From contig QAOA01003969.1 of NCBI GenBank assembly GCA_003255065.1, positions 113,749 to 177,748 of the forward strand: a stretch of 64,000 nt of DNA. Direction: 5' to 3'. How positions within the stretch are numbered: position 1 is the stretch's first letter; each line of letters starts with the position of its first letter. The translations under genes and the position numbers were made by a program. Of this stretch, positions 12,712-25,582 are shown piece by piece. The notes beneath the pieces were generated by a model. The model was not told where the DNA came from, did no database searches, and saw only the letters and a list, made by a program, of their open reading frames with translations. The stretch comes from Cercis canadensis (Eukaryota; Streptophyta; Magnoliopsida; Fabales; Fabaceae).

Positions 12712-13734
12712 TGTCGTTCACGCACTCTTGGTCCTGTGGTGTTTTTTAAGTGGAATTATACGACAGGTTAGATTTCATGCGACTAAAGAATAAGATCTGC
12801 TTCATCCCACAATTATTACAAACTCACACACACTAAAGAACATTATCCACAAACAACTTGAGATGGGAATATGTCCAATTCTATAATTGAACAAGACCCA
12901 CAAGAGAACAGAGATAATTTACTGAAAACTTCTAAACTTGAACCACAGACCCATTTCCAAATTGAGCTATAGATGGAAGATACCAAATACCCATTACCAT
13001 AAGCAAGCTATTTGAGCAACCGTGAAAGTTTAAATGAAGACCCACTTCCAAATCTAGCTACAGAAGGAAGATGCCAAATACCAATCACCAAAAGGTAGCT
13101 GTGCCTAAGTTAGGAACCCATGAAAGTGTTGGTGAAGATGAGACGAGGAACCACCAAATCAAATCATACTGTCTATTAGTGTTAATGGTGATATTGGCAT
13201 TGAAGTAAAAGCAGAATGGATCATGGATATGTCTTTTAGCAAGAGTTGTAAGGATTCCATTAGTCTATGATCACGTGGCAGAGACGGGTACTGACGATAG
13301 TGGGAGACAGACATGTAATTTCCTTTACAAGAGAGTCAAAAGGATAAGAACGTCTATCGAGGGGCTACCAGCAAATTCCTCACCTTAGACGAAAGTTTTT
13401 ACTTTTTACCACAACATCTAACAAATATCTTGAGTTAAGTCGAGTAAATAGGTTTTGGATTTTTTGTCCTTAAATGATTATTTGATGGGAGTAAGTAGAA
13501 TAGTAGTAATGATAATGTGCCTAGTGCCCCCTCAAGGATACTACAAGAAATTGATTATTTGATACTCTCTGGTGAAAGTCCTGATTCGAATCTTATTAAA
13601 AATAATGACATGATATTTATGAAAAAGAAATAACTTACGCAAAAGACAAAAAATAATAATAATAATTAAAAATATTTAAAGGAAATAAAACTTTTCATTA
13701 TTATTTAAAAAATTGAGTTGTTAATAAAAATTAG
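12712..13734. promoter_or_regulatory. Presumed CRY2 promoter region
   Basis: No gene was found between the CRY2 5' end and the MITE at 13735. It should hold the CRY2 promoter. I could not identify a convincing TATA box or named element. Confidence 0.35.
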
Positions 13735-14030
13735 GAATCGTTATTTTTATATCCTAGTTTGTTAATAACACACATTTTTTATATGTTTAAATATAATATA
13801 GATTAAATTACTCTAATTCAAAAATAAAAAGTTTTTAAAATTTAACTTATCATAATATTATTTCTAACTCTTATTAATTATAGTTCAATTTTTTAGTTTG
13901 AAAGAGAATATATGATTAATTAATTTTAAATTATTTTTATTTTTGAATAGTAATAATTTAGTCTATATCATATTTAAACATTGAAAAATATATATTATTA
14001 ATAAACTAGGATGTGAAAAAAGCAACTTCC
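13735..14030. mobile_element. MITE-B copy with TA target duplication
   Basis: An element of about 296 bp. The terminal inverted repeats are built on ATCCTAGTTTGTTAAT at the left and ATTAATAAACTAGGAT at the right. The outer ends are TA-GGAATCG and ACTTCC-TA, so TA flanks both sides. The inner arms also pair (AATTACTCTAATTC against GAATAGTAATAATTTAG). Related arms occur inside the tandem array at 26042-29264, and its right end ACTCCC-TA sits near 29285. No coding capacity. Confidence 0.65.
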
Positions 14031-15144
14031 TAAAAATTTGTTCAATTGATAGTTTGTGTTGTATCGATGAAAATGTATTTTGCTTGTGAATTTTTTTTAA
14101 TAGGCATCTACTAATTATAGTTCGTCTTGCCTTAAAGTTAAAGCAACTTATTTATCTTTTAAATTTTGTATGTAGTAAAAAAAAAAAAAAAAAACTCAAA
14201 GCTAAGTTGGATTAATTTTTAAAGAATTACTTATATATGAATATATTATTTAAAAAGTGATATTTTTTTTATGTGAAAAGTGAGTTTTTGAGAGAGACAA
14301 TAATTGATTTTGTCAAAAACTAGAGGTGGGAATTTTCTCACGGAACTTTGATTTGTACAGTTGCAAGGTTTTGCTAAAAATTTTCCAAACATCAATTCTT
14401 TGAGCCAAAGTTGATTTTAGACCCTTAAAAATCTGATTTGGAGTTATCTAAAAATACACTTAGTGGATGTTTCGTTATCTAAACATACACTTAGTGGACC
14501 CAAACGATGCTATTAAGCACTTAAAGTCGCAAATTATGTGATATAATTACATACAAATATAAAAGAGAAATGATTGTCTAGACATATAGGTATAGAGATG
14601 TAAACAATTTGAGCCATAAAAAAAAATTAAGTGTATCTAATTAAATTTAGATATTTTGATGTGTGTAAATATAAGAGAAATATGCATTTGCAATTATGAG
14701 TGCTCTGAATCATAGGCTAGTCTCCTCATTCTTATTTTTTTTAATAATTTAAATCTTTTTAATTGTAGATACAATTATTTANAATTATTATTTATTTATT
14801 TATAAATAACAGAAAAAAAAATTGTAGAAAAAGTGAAAACGAAAGAAAATTATTCAACAAAGCTCCTGTATAGTCCATCACTTCCAACGTCAAATTGATA
14901 GGTAGTAGATATGATACATAAAACATTACATGGAATTACTCTGTAATCACATGATTAATACAGAAACATTTCTTTTGGATTTAGTTTGGAGAAGGGTAAA
15001 TTATATGAAACCTTCAACTTTAGCTCATATGCTCAGAGGGCTTTTCCGTCTATTTGACAATTATTCTATGGATAGAAATTGAAAATGGTGTGTGTCAATC
15101 AGATTATGTCATTAAAATGTAATTTAACCACTTTATTAATATTT
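14031..15144. other. AT-rich intergenic DNA
   Basis: No gene seen. A poly-A run lies near 14177 and a single N at 14782. From about 15000 the sequence begins to resemble the inverted form of the 215 bp repeat that follows. Confidence 0.45.
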
Positions 15145-15787
15145 AGGGATAAGTATGAATAAAATTATCCAAAATTAGGTGTGAGATCGAGCATATGAGC
15201 TTTTCACTCCTAATTCACATAACTTAAGTGGTAATTAGGAATTAAAGTGATTAAATTATATTTTAATGACATTACATAATTGACACATGTCATTTTCATG
15301 GCCTAACGGTCAAATGAAACGAAAGTCTTTTCCACTTAAAATATAAAGTTTAAAGTGCTAATTAGGGATAAATATGAATAAAATTACCCAAAATTAGGTG
15401 TGAGAGCAAATGAGCTTTTCACTCCTAATTCACCTAACTTAAGTGCTAATTAGGAATTAAAGTGATTAAATTATATTTTAATGACATTACATAATTGGCA
15501 CATGTCATTTTCATGGCCTAACGGTCAAATGAGTCGAAAGTCTTTTCCACTTAAAATATAAAGTTCAAGGTACTAATTAGGGATAAGTATGAATAAAATT
15601 ACCCAAAATTAGGTGAGAGCATATGAGCTTTTCACTCCTAATTCACCTAACTTAAGTGCTAATTAGGAATTAAAGTGATTAAATTATATTTTAATGACAT
15701 TACATAGTTGGCATATGTCATTTTCATGGTCTGTCGATCAAATGAGTCGAAAGTCTTTTCCACTTAAAATATCAAGTTTAAGGTGTT
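15145..15787. repeat. Three tandem copies of a ~215 bp unit
   Basis: Units start near 15145, 15360 and 15577. Each begins TTAGGGATAARTATGAATAA and contains CACTCCTAATTCAC, AATGACATTACATA, CACATGTCATTTTCATGG and ending GAAAGTCTTTTCCACTTA. Copies are close to identical, apart from small indels such as loss of TGTGA. A diverged relative in the opposite sense seems to lie at about 39050-39300. Confidence 0.85.
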
Positions 15788-17279
15788 GATTACATCATTT
15801 TAAAACTATGTTATGTTAGTCTTGGCAAAATTAGAATCTAACAAAAGAAAATTAAGTTTAAGTGAGTCGATTTAATTCATATTTTGGTAACTATGTCATA
15901 TAATAAACAAGTTTTATTTGTTCGTTTGGGTTAGAATTGGTTTGAGCTTCTTACTTTTCAATTTTTGGAATGTGTAAAAGTTAAACAAGCACTAACTTTC
16001 TGCAACCATTCAGTGCATAGTTGGCTGAGCTGTGAGAAATATCATTTTGCAAAAATTGTTTTAAGAAAAAAAAAATTATATTTGGCGATATTATTTGAAA
16101 AGTGACGTGAGTGAAATTAAAATTGTTTTTGTTTTAGTCCACGGGCTTAATATCTTAGTTTTAAATATAGAGAAGAGTATTTATATAATCTTGTTGCCCA
16201 ATTCAAAAACAACACCAAAATTACTTCAGTTTGAAGTAATGGTTAAAGCTAAACATTCATTTGACAAGTGTCAAAATTGATTGTTAATATCTATTGTGTT
16301 CTTGATTGTTAAAACTCCAGTTCAAGTTCAATTAACTTCTGCTTGTAAATAATATCTCAGCTGAGCTCTCAATTTAATACCCAAAAAGACTTTATTGGAC
16401 CCTGATCATAATCATAAGAATTTAAGATCCCCAACTGGTGAGACTAACATTCTTTTTTTTCAAGAACTAAATTGAGGGTCAATAAATTTCAGGATTTTCT
16501 AATAGTGTCCTTTGTGCTTTTTATTTTCTGAATGAACAGCACAGACCCATCCTCATAATGTCAATGAACCAACCAACTAGTATTTAGCAATGAATGTTCT
16601 TTATGAGAAAAGGAAAAGAAAATGAATGGGGTATGGAGGGATGAAACGGAATAATGCTAGTGGAGCAAAAGACAGTGGGACAATACAAAAATAAGCTTCA
16701 AGATTCCAACCAAATCAACCCCACATATCAAACCTCAGAGCTGGAAAGGAAAAATTGACTTTGTTTGGACCATTTAACAAAGAGTGAGAGAGAGAGAAGA
16801 GAGAGGAACGAAATGTGCAGTATATGAAAAAGTATATGTAGTCTATATGCATTCCATGTTTCACTCCCCAAGCCAAGTATTTTAGAAAACACATGTTTCC
16901 AATGAAGGAGTTTGCAACACAAGACAAATCTCATAAGCAGTGGACGAGATTCATGGCAAGCCTCCATTGACAGAATAGGAATTTCATAGAATACAAGTCA
17001 AATTTTCAACATCCACAATCATATTAATTTGCACCTGAGAAGCATCATGGCAGTAAGGAAGAGCTCAAATTCCCCTATAGTGGGGTTTCTTAGCCACGAG
17101 CCCCTGATCAGCCTCTCATAGGTGTACGTTATTTAGTCGCTAAGTGAGTTATTTATATGCAATGTGTCAGAACAGAGATAACATGGTAAAACAGGGAATC
17201 AGTCAAGAGCATTCCTTCAGGTCTCACAGATATCCTAAGGGTGTCAGCTAGAAACAACCCTTTAAGCTTCAGCGAGTGC
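15788..17279. other. Intergenic DNA and ADF6 3' flank
   Basis: No additional gene recognised. The part nearest 17279 should include the 3' UTR of the ADF6-like gene on the minus strand. No clear poly(A) signal was identified. Confidence 0.4.
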
Positions 17280-20200
17280 TCAGTTTGCACGCTCTCTGAG
17301 GACTTCAAGATCCATCTCTGTTGGGTCTGTTGCCTGGATCTCATAATGGATGCCCTGCAGGTCCCTTCTGAACCTGTCCTTGGAAGTTGCATAAAGCATC
17401 TTTGCACGAATACGGGCCACGGAAGGAGACCTGGAAAAACAATTGATAAACCCAAAAGCAGTGGAGGCAATAAGAAATGTGCCAAATTACATATCAATGA
17501 TACTAGCTCTGGTTTAATTGTAAGGCAGTGAATGAAAGATGAATTCAGTCTACCAGTTTAATCAAGAAAATTTTGTACCTAAAACCATTCCCTGTAGAGG
17601 AAGACATATACTAAATCTCCCAACAGTGACATAATAGAAGACACAGTCAGTGACTCTGACTTTGAAGCAGAACCTACACCTAATTCAAGACTTAATCTAT
17701 CAAAGACCAAGAACCAATTTTGCAATGGCATTTGCCATTCCAGAGACCACAAAGTAGAAACGCAGCATCTCCCCTTTCCCAGGGCAAGAGAAGGAGAGAA
17801 AAATTATAAATAAATAAATAAAACACAGAAAAATTCACCAAGACTTCACTGAATTTCAAAATCCTAAAATGTCAACCAAAAAGGTAAAGATTGGCATTTG
17901 TTTCTCTTCTCTTCCTTCAGAAAAATCCCAAAACAGCAATAATAACAAGCTCTAAATCAGCTTTACCATGAAGCCAAACCCTTAAATAACCACAATACCT
18001 AAAAGAACATGATCAACCCTGTTTAAAAATGTGTTGGTTGGTGTTGACAATTTGCATCTCCAGACCTGCAGAGGAAGGAGAAAACGGTTAGGGAGGCCGG
18101 AGCATGACTCCTCCGACACAGGCCAAGAATGAGAAGAGAGTGACTAGGGAATAGCTTACTAAGTAGATGGAAAATACCTCCCTTAGCCTTGAGGGTAATA
18201 TAATCATTTTATTTTGGTGAAATATGCTATACTAACAACTTCAACTCAATATCTCCATTAATTGGATCTCATTAAGCTCATCATTTGACCTAAAACTTTC
18301 GAAATCATTAATTTTGTCGGCTTCCATGCTAGGCCAAAACCTGAAAATTTCCCTAAATTATAATTGCCGATCAAGAAATCACAGGTCTTACTAGCAAACA
18401 CCCATTCTTGTGGAGATGGCATAATCCTAGTAAAAAATGCTATATTAACTTTAAAATTTCTCCACTTCACATCCTTGTAAACTGATACTCCCTAGTTGAC
18501 ACAAGCAAATGGGGGCAAAATATAAAGTGATTTCATAGCAAGATTACTTGAAATCTTAAAAATAATTTCTTTCCTTTCCATTTTTCTCTCATTAGAAGCA
18601 GTTCTTGTGATTCGTCGTTGACAGTTTTCTGCTAACCCAATGATGGTAGACGCAACAATTCAGCTTGAGGGGCAGATTTACAGGTAAGATAATTTCTTCA
18701 AGCTCAGCTGAATTGTCGTCAACTGAGCTTGAAGAGATGACCTTCCGTGCAGATCTGCTCCTCAAGCTTACTTGTTGCGTCTACCGTCATTGGGTTAGCA
18801 GAAAACTGCCAACGAAAAATTGCAAGAACCACTTCTAAAGAGAGAAAAATGGAAAAGGAAGAAATTATCTATAAGATTTCAAGCAATCTTGCTGTGAAAT
18901 CACTTCATATTTTGTCATCATTTACTTGTGTCAACAAGGTAGTATATTTACCGTGTACACTCAATCCATAAGGATGGGAAGGGGAGAAATTTTAAAGTTA
19001 ATAAAACATTTTTTACTAGAATTATGCCATCTCCACAAGAATGGGGTGTTTGCTAGTAAGACCTATGATTTCTTGATCACAAGTTTCGGGCCTTGCATGA
19101 AGACTGACAAAATTAATGATTTCGAAAATTTTAGGTGAGCCTAATGAGAGATCTGATTAATGAAGATATTGAGTTGAAGTTGTTGGTATAACATATTTCA
19201 CCATAATAAAAAGACTATATTACCCTCAAGGCTAAAGGAGGTATTTTCCATCTACTTAGTAAGCTATTCCCTAGTCTTCTCATATGATTTCACTCTCTCA
19301 GATTCACTCCCTGCTCATTGGGAGCGTCAAAGGAGTCACCGAAGCACCAGCTCTAGCCTCCCTGACCGTTTTCTCCTTCCTCCGTGGGTCTCTTGAGATG
19401 CAATTCATCAACAGTTGGGTTGCTCCACCAATCCAAATAACCATGAAACAAGAAGGGGAGAAACTAACCAACTTCTTAGAACATGGGGCCTTAAGGCCAA
19501 CAGAGTATCATACCAGCTGAGGCACCAAGTAAATGTAGGAGAAATTGCTGTTTTCAACAAAATCAAGATCCAATGAAAGCAAGGATGTATGGGTTGAAAG
19601 TTAAACCGACAAGGTTGCAACTATGCATTTCCATGAGTATTTCTAGAATTTCGGGGTAAATTTTGTTAGAAGCTTAGGGTCTTTTATTAATATTGTCCTG
19701 ACTTCTTTAGACTGTTGAAACTTGAAAGTCTTAAAATCACGACCATGAATCATACCTCCTTAGTTCAACCATGGCAACACCATACTTAAACCACACAAAA
19801 TTAATTATATGATTCCATTACAACTTGTTTCTATTCTATATGAAAATGTTGCTTGATCTATGTTATGCCAATAAAATTATTTCCCCTCCATGTACAAGCT
19901 ACATCCCAAACCAATTTTACTGTATATCTGCCCCCACCTTCAACCATCAACTTTCAAAGGGGAAAAATCTACTAAAACCAATGCCACATTCTCGAACCAA
20001 TCACTTACCTCATTCTATTGATACTAATTTTATTCCTTCCAAAACTCAAACACAGAGAAAACTAAGTGCCGTACCACACTCCAGATTCTATTACTTGTAT
20101 AGAAGAGGAGATTGACGATCAGATTTTTTAATTCCAGTAACTAGAGTCTAGAGATAGTGATTCAGTTAATCAATCATATGCAATATTCCTTGTCTATTTG

Positions 20201-22058
20201 TCTGAACAAGTTTTGATAGGTAAAGGTATAAGCAAGTCATGGCCTCATATTAGACCAGAAAAGAAAGAAATAAAGAAGTGAGATCAAGAAAGAGAGTCCC
20301 CATGGGGCAGCTACATTACTGGTAACAAAGACTGTTTCACAATCTTGTCGGAGAGTAGAATAACTTACTTCAAACAAGATACAACTCTATAAGTGCATAT
20401 ACTATCCAGGAATTGAATGGCTTGATTAATAGAGACTATGAGAATATTTCCATAGAAGTTCAATTATAGATCCTCATTCTTACCAAAGAAAAAATACCAA
20501 GCATACTTAGTGTGACTTACACAACATTCTATATAAGCATGAAAAAGTCAGGATCTGAAATACATGAAGCAATCTAAAATTATGATCTTGTCAAAAAACA
20601 ATCCTGCTTTTCTGTTGTATCCATGATAGACTTGATAAGGAGACCAACTATTGGCATTTCCTAGGAGAGAAGGAATAATATATAGATAATATCAATATAG
20701 AATCAGAGCTTCATGGAGGATTTTTCTATTTGTGATCCTATTCCACTATCTACCCATTGAGACATCTTTCAAGTAACCAAAGTGATTCCAGCTCTCTCTC
20801 ACCCCCAACATTTTCCCTTTTACAATTTACATATCTGTATTCTAAATCAGTGCATACCCAAGTCAAGGTAAAGAAAATTGAATGTGTAGAAATGCAACTT
20901 CTATGGTTCTATAAGAAACTCACCATGCAACAAAAAAGATTTTGCTCTTTTGGCAGTTCTCAGAAGTGACAAAATCGAAATCATAGATTGCATATCGGCA
21001 ATCATTCTCAGGCAAGGAAGCAGCGAAATCATCATAGCTCTCAGCAGGGCCTCCAGTCTTTTCAACCACGACCTCTTTCTTTTTCTCATCAATCTTAAAA
21101 ATCACATAGCGGTGCACTTTCTTCCTCTGTAGTTCCTGGTATGTGCTTATGCTATGCTCAGCAACACCCATGCCAGATGAGGCATTTCCCTGAAATGATG
21201 CCAAACATTAGATACTTACTCCAATAAAGAGGACCAACTTTTCATTTAAAACCAAAAAACAAAAATAGAAAAATATAACTGAATGTTTTTTCAGTGAAGT
21301 CCTTGTGATGAGACTTCATAGAATCTCCTATAAAGTACATGCTGCAGTTCTCAGAGTTGAGTATGAAGATAGACATTACTAGAGCCATTTATAATGCTCC
21401 ACTCACTTGTAACCAAAGATTACCCAATACACAAATAAGAACTATTAAAATACTGGCAGTTTACTTTGTAAAGGAACCACACTAAAGGCAACACACAAAA
21501 AAAATGTTAAGGCCGAGAGCAAGTACCACAAAACCCAAAACACCAACAGTGCAATTGACAGAAAGCTTGTAACTCATAGTAAACTACCAAAAGTTCATGA
21601 GAAAAATACATATGAACTGGAATAGATAAAGAAGGTATCTTACAAAGCTCAATCTAGTTTCTACAATATATTTATAGCTTTCTACTAAGATCAGCATCGA
21701 TCTGGGAATAGTGAGTGCATCGAACTACGAATATAAATAAAAAGAATTTTTTTTTTTTAAAAAAAATCTACTTTACACAGGAAGAATCGACTCAAATCAT
21801 ACCCATTAAGCAGAAAAAGGAACAAAAATTTCAGACCCTAAATTTCTAGTGGCAATAACAATCAAAATCAGTCATGGAACCCGTAAAAATCGGATAAAAA
21901 CCAAAAAAAATCTACATTCGACGAATCGAGCTGACAGCACAGTCAAATTAAGCGAAATGAAAAGGAATTAAAGTGCATTTAGATCTTTAAGAAATTTAGG
22001 AACTGATTTCAGAAGCTAAAAAGCAAAGGAAGCTTACCCCTCCTACTCGGAAAGCCAT
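17280..22058 (-). CDS. ADF6: Actin-depolymerising factor, ADF6-like
   Basis: ADF/cofilin binds actin monomers and filaments and speeds filament turnover in the cytoplasm (family knowledge). Coding exons: 22058-22038 (only seven codons, MAFRVGG), 21189-20924 and 17430-17280. All are GT-AG and in phase, giving 145 aa. The single ADF-H domain fills the protein: SGMGVAEHS at the N-terminus, [52 protein letters not shown], then the actin-binding helix region [20 protein letters not shown] and [20 protein letters not shown] at the end. The SGMGV N-terminus and [10 protein letters not shown]-terminus match Arabidopsis ADF6 better than the ADF1-4 or ADF5 types. Intron 2 is about 3.5 kb, unusually large for an ADF gene, and contains a 1.4 kb foldback. 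Confidence 0.94.
18040..19413. mobile_element. 1.4 kb foldback inverted repeat in ADF6 intron 2
   Basis: The left arm (about 18040-18682) is the reverse complement of the right arm (about 18750-19413). Matching landmarks are GAGGAAGGAGAAAACGGT against ACCGTTTTCTCCTTCCTC, TTTTCTGCTAACCCAATGA against TCATTGGGTTAGCAGAAAA, and CCTTGAGGGTAATAT against ATATTACCCTCAAGG. The short spacer itself pairs (CTTCAAGCTCAG near 18697, CTGAGCTTGAAG near 18723), so the structure is nearly a continuous palindrome. No transposase. It is probably a foldback or MULE-type non-autonomous element. Confidence 0.85.
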
Positions 22059-22200
22059 AGCTACAGTGATCACAGAGAGAGAAGATAGATTTCCAGAGAG
22101 AAAGAGAAGGACAAAGGAACTGTCTATGGGAAGGAAAGAAGGAGAAAAAGCAGCCACCAGAGAGAAAATGGCAAAAATGCTAATATTATTAATATTAAAA
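22059..22200 (-). other. ADF6 5' UTR and proximal promoter
   Basis: A purine-rich (minus-strand CT-rich) leader full of GAGA-type repeats lies directly upstream of the ADF6 start codon, typical of plant 5' UTRs. The transcription start cannot be fixed from sequence alone. Confidence 0.45.
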
Positions 22201-23593
22201 TCCAAAATAACTAAGTGAAAGAAAAAAAAAAAAAAAAGAATATATTCTCACTTTACCAAGAAAGCGAAAAGTAGAAGGAAAGGAAAGAAAAGATTGAGAC
22301 GAAAGAAAAGAGGGGCGTTGTTTTGGTCTTTTCTGATAAAGAGTTGAGGACCATTGGACCGCCCTTATGGGAAAAGTTAAACTCACACAAGATAATATGA
22401 ACTCTTTCATTTTAGATATCCACGTATGTATTAGGCTGAGCTTGTGAATTGTCACATGTCACATGCAAATCTCTATTTGTTTTTTTCTTTAAAAAAGTGA
22501 GTAAATTATATATATATATATTTTGAAAAAATTGTTTAAATTACAACAACATCTACTCTAATTTTAGATTTAGAAATGTTAATGCCTAAGTGGTTGATAA
22601 TTTTTACACTTTTTTTACTCTGCTATTGACTTGTTTAACTTGAGAATTAACTTAAGCCTAATCCAATTTAGTTCCTGATGTTAACTTTAGTACTACTTGA
22701 GACTAACCTAATTTAATTGTTTGATGTCGGCATACTTAACTATTTGGTGGAAATTAATCTTATTCTTAAAACATAATCTCTCACAACCCATAGTACTCAA
22801 ATTAAAATGGTGAAACAAAATTTTTTTATGACTAAAATAATAGTTTATTCTAAAGCATGGATAACTAAATCCATCACATATTCTCAAGGTTTATTATGAG
22901 TTTAGTTATTTGGTGGGTTCATATAAAAAAAAAAAAAAATCTATGTATTTGCAAGTTTGGAAATAATCTTACTCTTAACAAATATGTTACAAAAATAAAA
23001 AATAAAAGCAAAGAGAAAATAAACGCATAAAAGTTATGGGACTTTGCAAAGGATTTGACTTTGTAGAACCCTCGTGAATGTAGCAAACTTTTTTTACAGA
23101 AGACCTTACTTTAGCGCTTGACATTACCTTAAAAAATTAGTCCTGAACAAAACCTAAAAATACCTTAAAAAAACTAAGAAAAAAAAAAAAGAATATAGGA
23201 ACTTTAAAGTTCTTACCATGAGAATCACGTCCATATATAAATTCTCATGAGTTACAATAAAATTTGTCAAATCAAATTATAAGAACTTCAACGTGGGGTT
23301 TTCTAACGAGTTCGTAAACTGCATATCCCCTTAGGACAGTTTTGTATGATCTTATATTCTCCACCACATCTACTACTACAGTGTGCCACAATTATACTGT
23401 GGATGTGAAGACACCAATGAGATGTTTATTTGATTACACCTAATTATTTACATTGCTTTGCAAAAGAGTAAGGGTTTATGTTAGAGGAGTAGTAGTTGAT
23501 ATGTCCCTAATATTTCTAACTAGACTTTTTAGCTTGTCTTTTTCGATGTAAAAAAAAAAAATCTAATTTGAATATCGATGTTCGTAGTTTTTA
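22201..23593. other. AT-rich intergenic DNA
   Basis: No gene recognised. Contains a (TA)n run near 22507 and several poly-A tracts. The part next to 22200 is presumed ADF6 promoter. Confidence 0.4.
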
Positions 23594-24175
23594 AGTAAGC
23601 AATCTGTAAATATCATTATAAATTTTTGTTAAAGTTTGTGACATATCTTAACTTTAGAATAGAATAACGTTCTTTTACTCTAAACTTTTTATCAACTAAA
23701 AAAGAAAACATTCAAAATTCTATATTTGTGTCGCAGAATTTAAATAGGACAAAAATTTTTTTAACTTTAGTAATTGAACTCATATTATGCCATATAGTAG
23801 AGATTATAAATTATTGTAACGAAATTAAATCTGAAGTATATAGCTAGATGTCTGTGTTTGTCCAAAATGCTTACTATGTATTCCNAGTAGGCAATCTGTA
23901 AATATCATTATAAATTTTTGTTAAAGTTTGTGACATATCTTAACTTTAGAATAGAATAACGTTCTTTTACTCTAAACTTTTATCAACTAAAAAAGAAAAC
24001 ATTCAAAATTCTATATTTGTGTCGCAGAATTTAAATAGGACAAAAAAATTTTTAACTTTAGTAATTGAACTCATATTATGCCATATAGTAGAGATTATAA
24101 ATTATTGTAACGAAATTAAATCTGAAGTATATAGCTAGATGGCTGTGTTTGTCCAAAATGCTTACTATGTATTCC
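23594..24175. repeat. ~290 bp direct duplication around one N
   Basis: Bases 23594-23884 and 23886-24175 are the same sequence, apart from a handful of changes such as a homopolymer length and CTAGATGTCTG against CTAGATGGCTG. They are separated by a single N at 23885. This is most simply two overlapping contig ends left unmerged. Confidence 0.85.
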
Positions 24176-24199
24176 ATTGTCATACTAGTTGAAGTGATA

Positions 24200-24480
24200 C
24201 AACTCAAACTGATGGAACAAGGCTTGGGCTTTGCTTGGTTGGACCTGCAACTGCTGTCCAGTGGCCCGGCCATTCCAAGTTAAGTTGGGCCCTTTGGCCC
24301 AGGCCTAGGCCTTTAGAGAGGAGGGCAAAGCGTGAAGCTGGCTTCACTGCCTCCCTCTCCTAACGGAGGAAGGATAACGGGCCGTTATAGTGGCTAGCCC
24401 ATTACACCTTGTGAACTTAGCTTGGTTAGACCATGGCTTTCTCGCAGTTTCACGTGGCCCACGTTCTTTTAATTGAGCAA
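24200..24480. other. GC-rich island with TGGGCC/GGCCCA motifs
   Basis: This block stands out against AT-rich surroundings. It holds several GGCCCA/TGGGCC words (for example GTTGGGCCCTTTGGCCCAGG) and AACGGGCCGTTATAG. TGGGCC is the plant site II motif found in promoters of housekeeping genes. No gene was recognised on either side, so promoter function is unproven. It could also be a transposon terminus. Confidence 0.35.
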
Positions 24481-24584
24481 ACTTTGGTTGCACACAAATT
24501 TAAAGTTCACTTTTTTCCTTTCAATTTTAGTTAATTATTCAGTATCACAAGTAGTATTAATATTACACAGAAAGATAATTTAAA

Positions 24585-24794
24585 GGAGGTTTTTTAGATA
24601 TTTTTTATATTTATGTAGTATGTCATACTACATGAGATTAGCTAATATGGGAATGACATGTGTACAAATTAACTGTTTTTAAATTTATTTGAGAAAATAA
24701 AATAAAATATATTTATATTCAATAAAATATAAAAATTACGTATGCTTGCCACGTCAGTGTAGTATGACATACTCATGTATTATTATAGAATCCT
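24585..24794 (+). mobile_element. MITE-A copy 3
   Basis: Starts GGAGGTTTTTTAGATA and ends ATAGAATCCTC. Contains the family markers TAGTATGTCATACTACATGA and CACGTCAGTGTAGTATG. Confidence 0.8.
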
Positions 24795-25582
24795 CGTAAT
24801 TTAAATTGTATATTTTGTAGGTCTCACAAATCTTTTAAATAAAATAAATAATATAGATAATTTTAACTATCATTTTTTCTTATGATATTCATATCACTTG
24901 TGATGTGATATTAAATAACTAACTTTCAATTATTATTTTTTGCTAAAGAATCAAATTTTGAATCTTAAATTTTAGTGATTTGGTAACATGGTTTGACAAT
25001 ATTTTTTACACTAGTAAGTAAACTACTTTAGTGTCGAATGCAAGAAATTCTTATGTAATTTTTTTTTGAAAAAAAAATAGTATTACATGTGAATATTGGA
25101 CATTAGATATGGATAAACACATAAGTTATCGACTGTATACATCAGTTCTACTAGTGAGATCCATGTGTTAATGTTGGGATGGAGAATGGTGTACATAAGA
25201 ATTTTTCATCACAAATCCTTTTATCAAAGACTCTAAAATTAAGAACTCCATAATTGATATGAAATAAAATTCTTTAAAATATCTAAGAATATAAAGATTA
25301 AGCCTATTAAATTCTTATATATCTTACGTTCTCATAATGTTGGCATTCTAAAGAGATGCGTGTATCTCACTTAGATATCTTAGACACGAAAATGAAAATA
25401 TTGGTTTATGCACATCTATCTAGGAAGCTACAAAAATTCTTTATGAATGACTAATTATTAAGTTATTATTATTGTCACATTAGTGAAAAGTAAAGTTACC
25501 TAATGAATATCTATCCTAAGAAGCGTGCATGTAAATAGAAAACCTTTGTCAATGAAATAGTGATTAAAATTCTTCTGTGGAT

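Noticed and set aside
15145..15787. Possible CRISPR-like array of regular repeats
   Set aside because: Units are long (about 215 bp), contiguous and without unique spacers, and this is a plant nuclear genome.
17241..17531. Plus-strand frame opposite ADF6 exon 3
   Set aside because: It is the antisense shadow of the ADF6 last exon, and no domain is recognisable.
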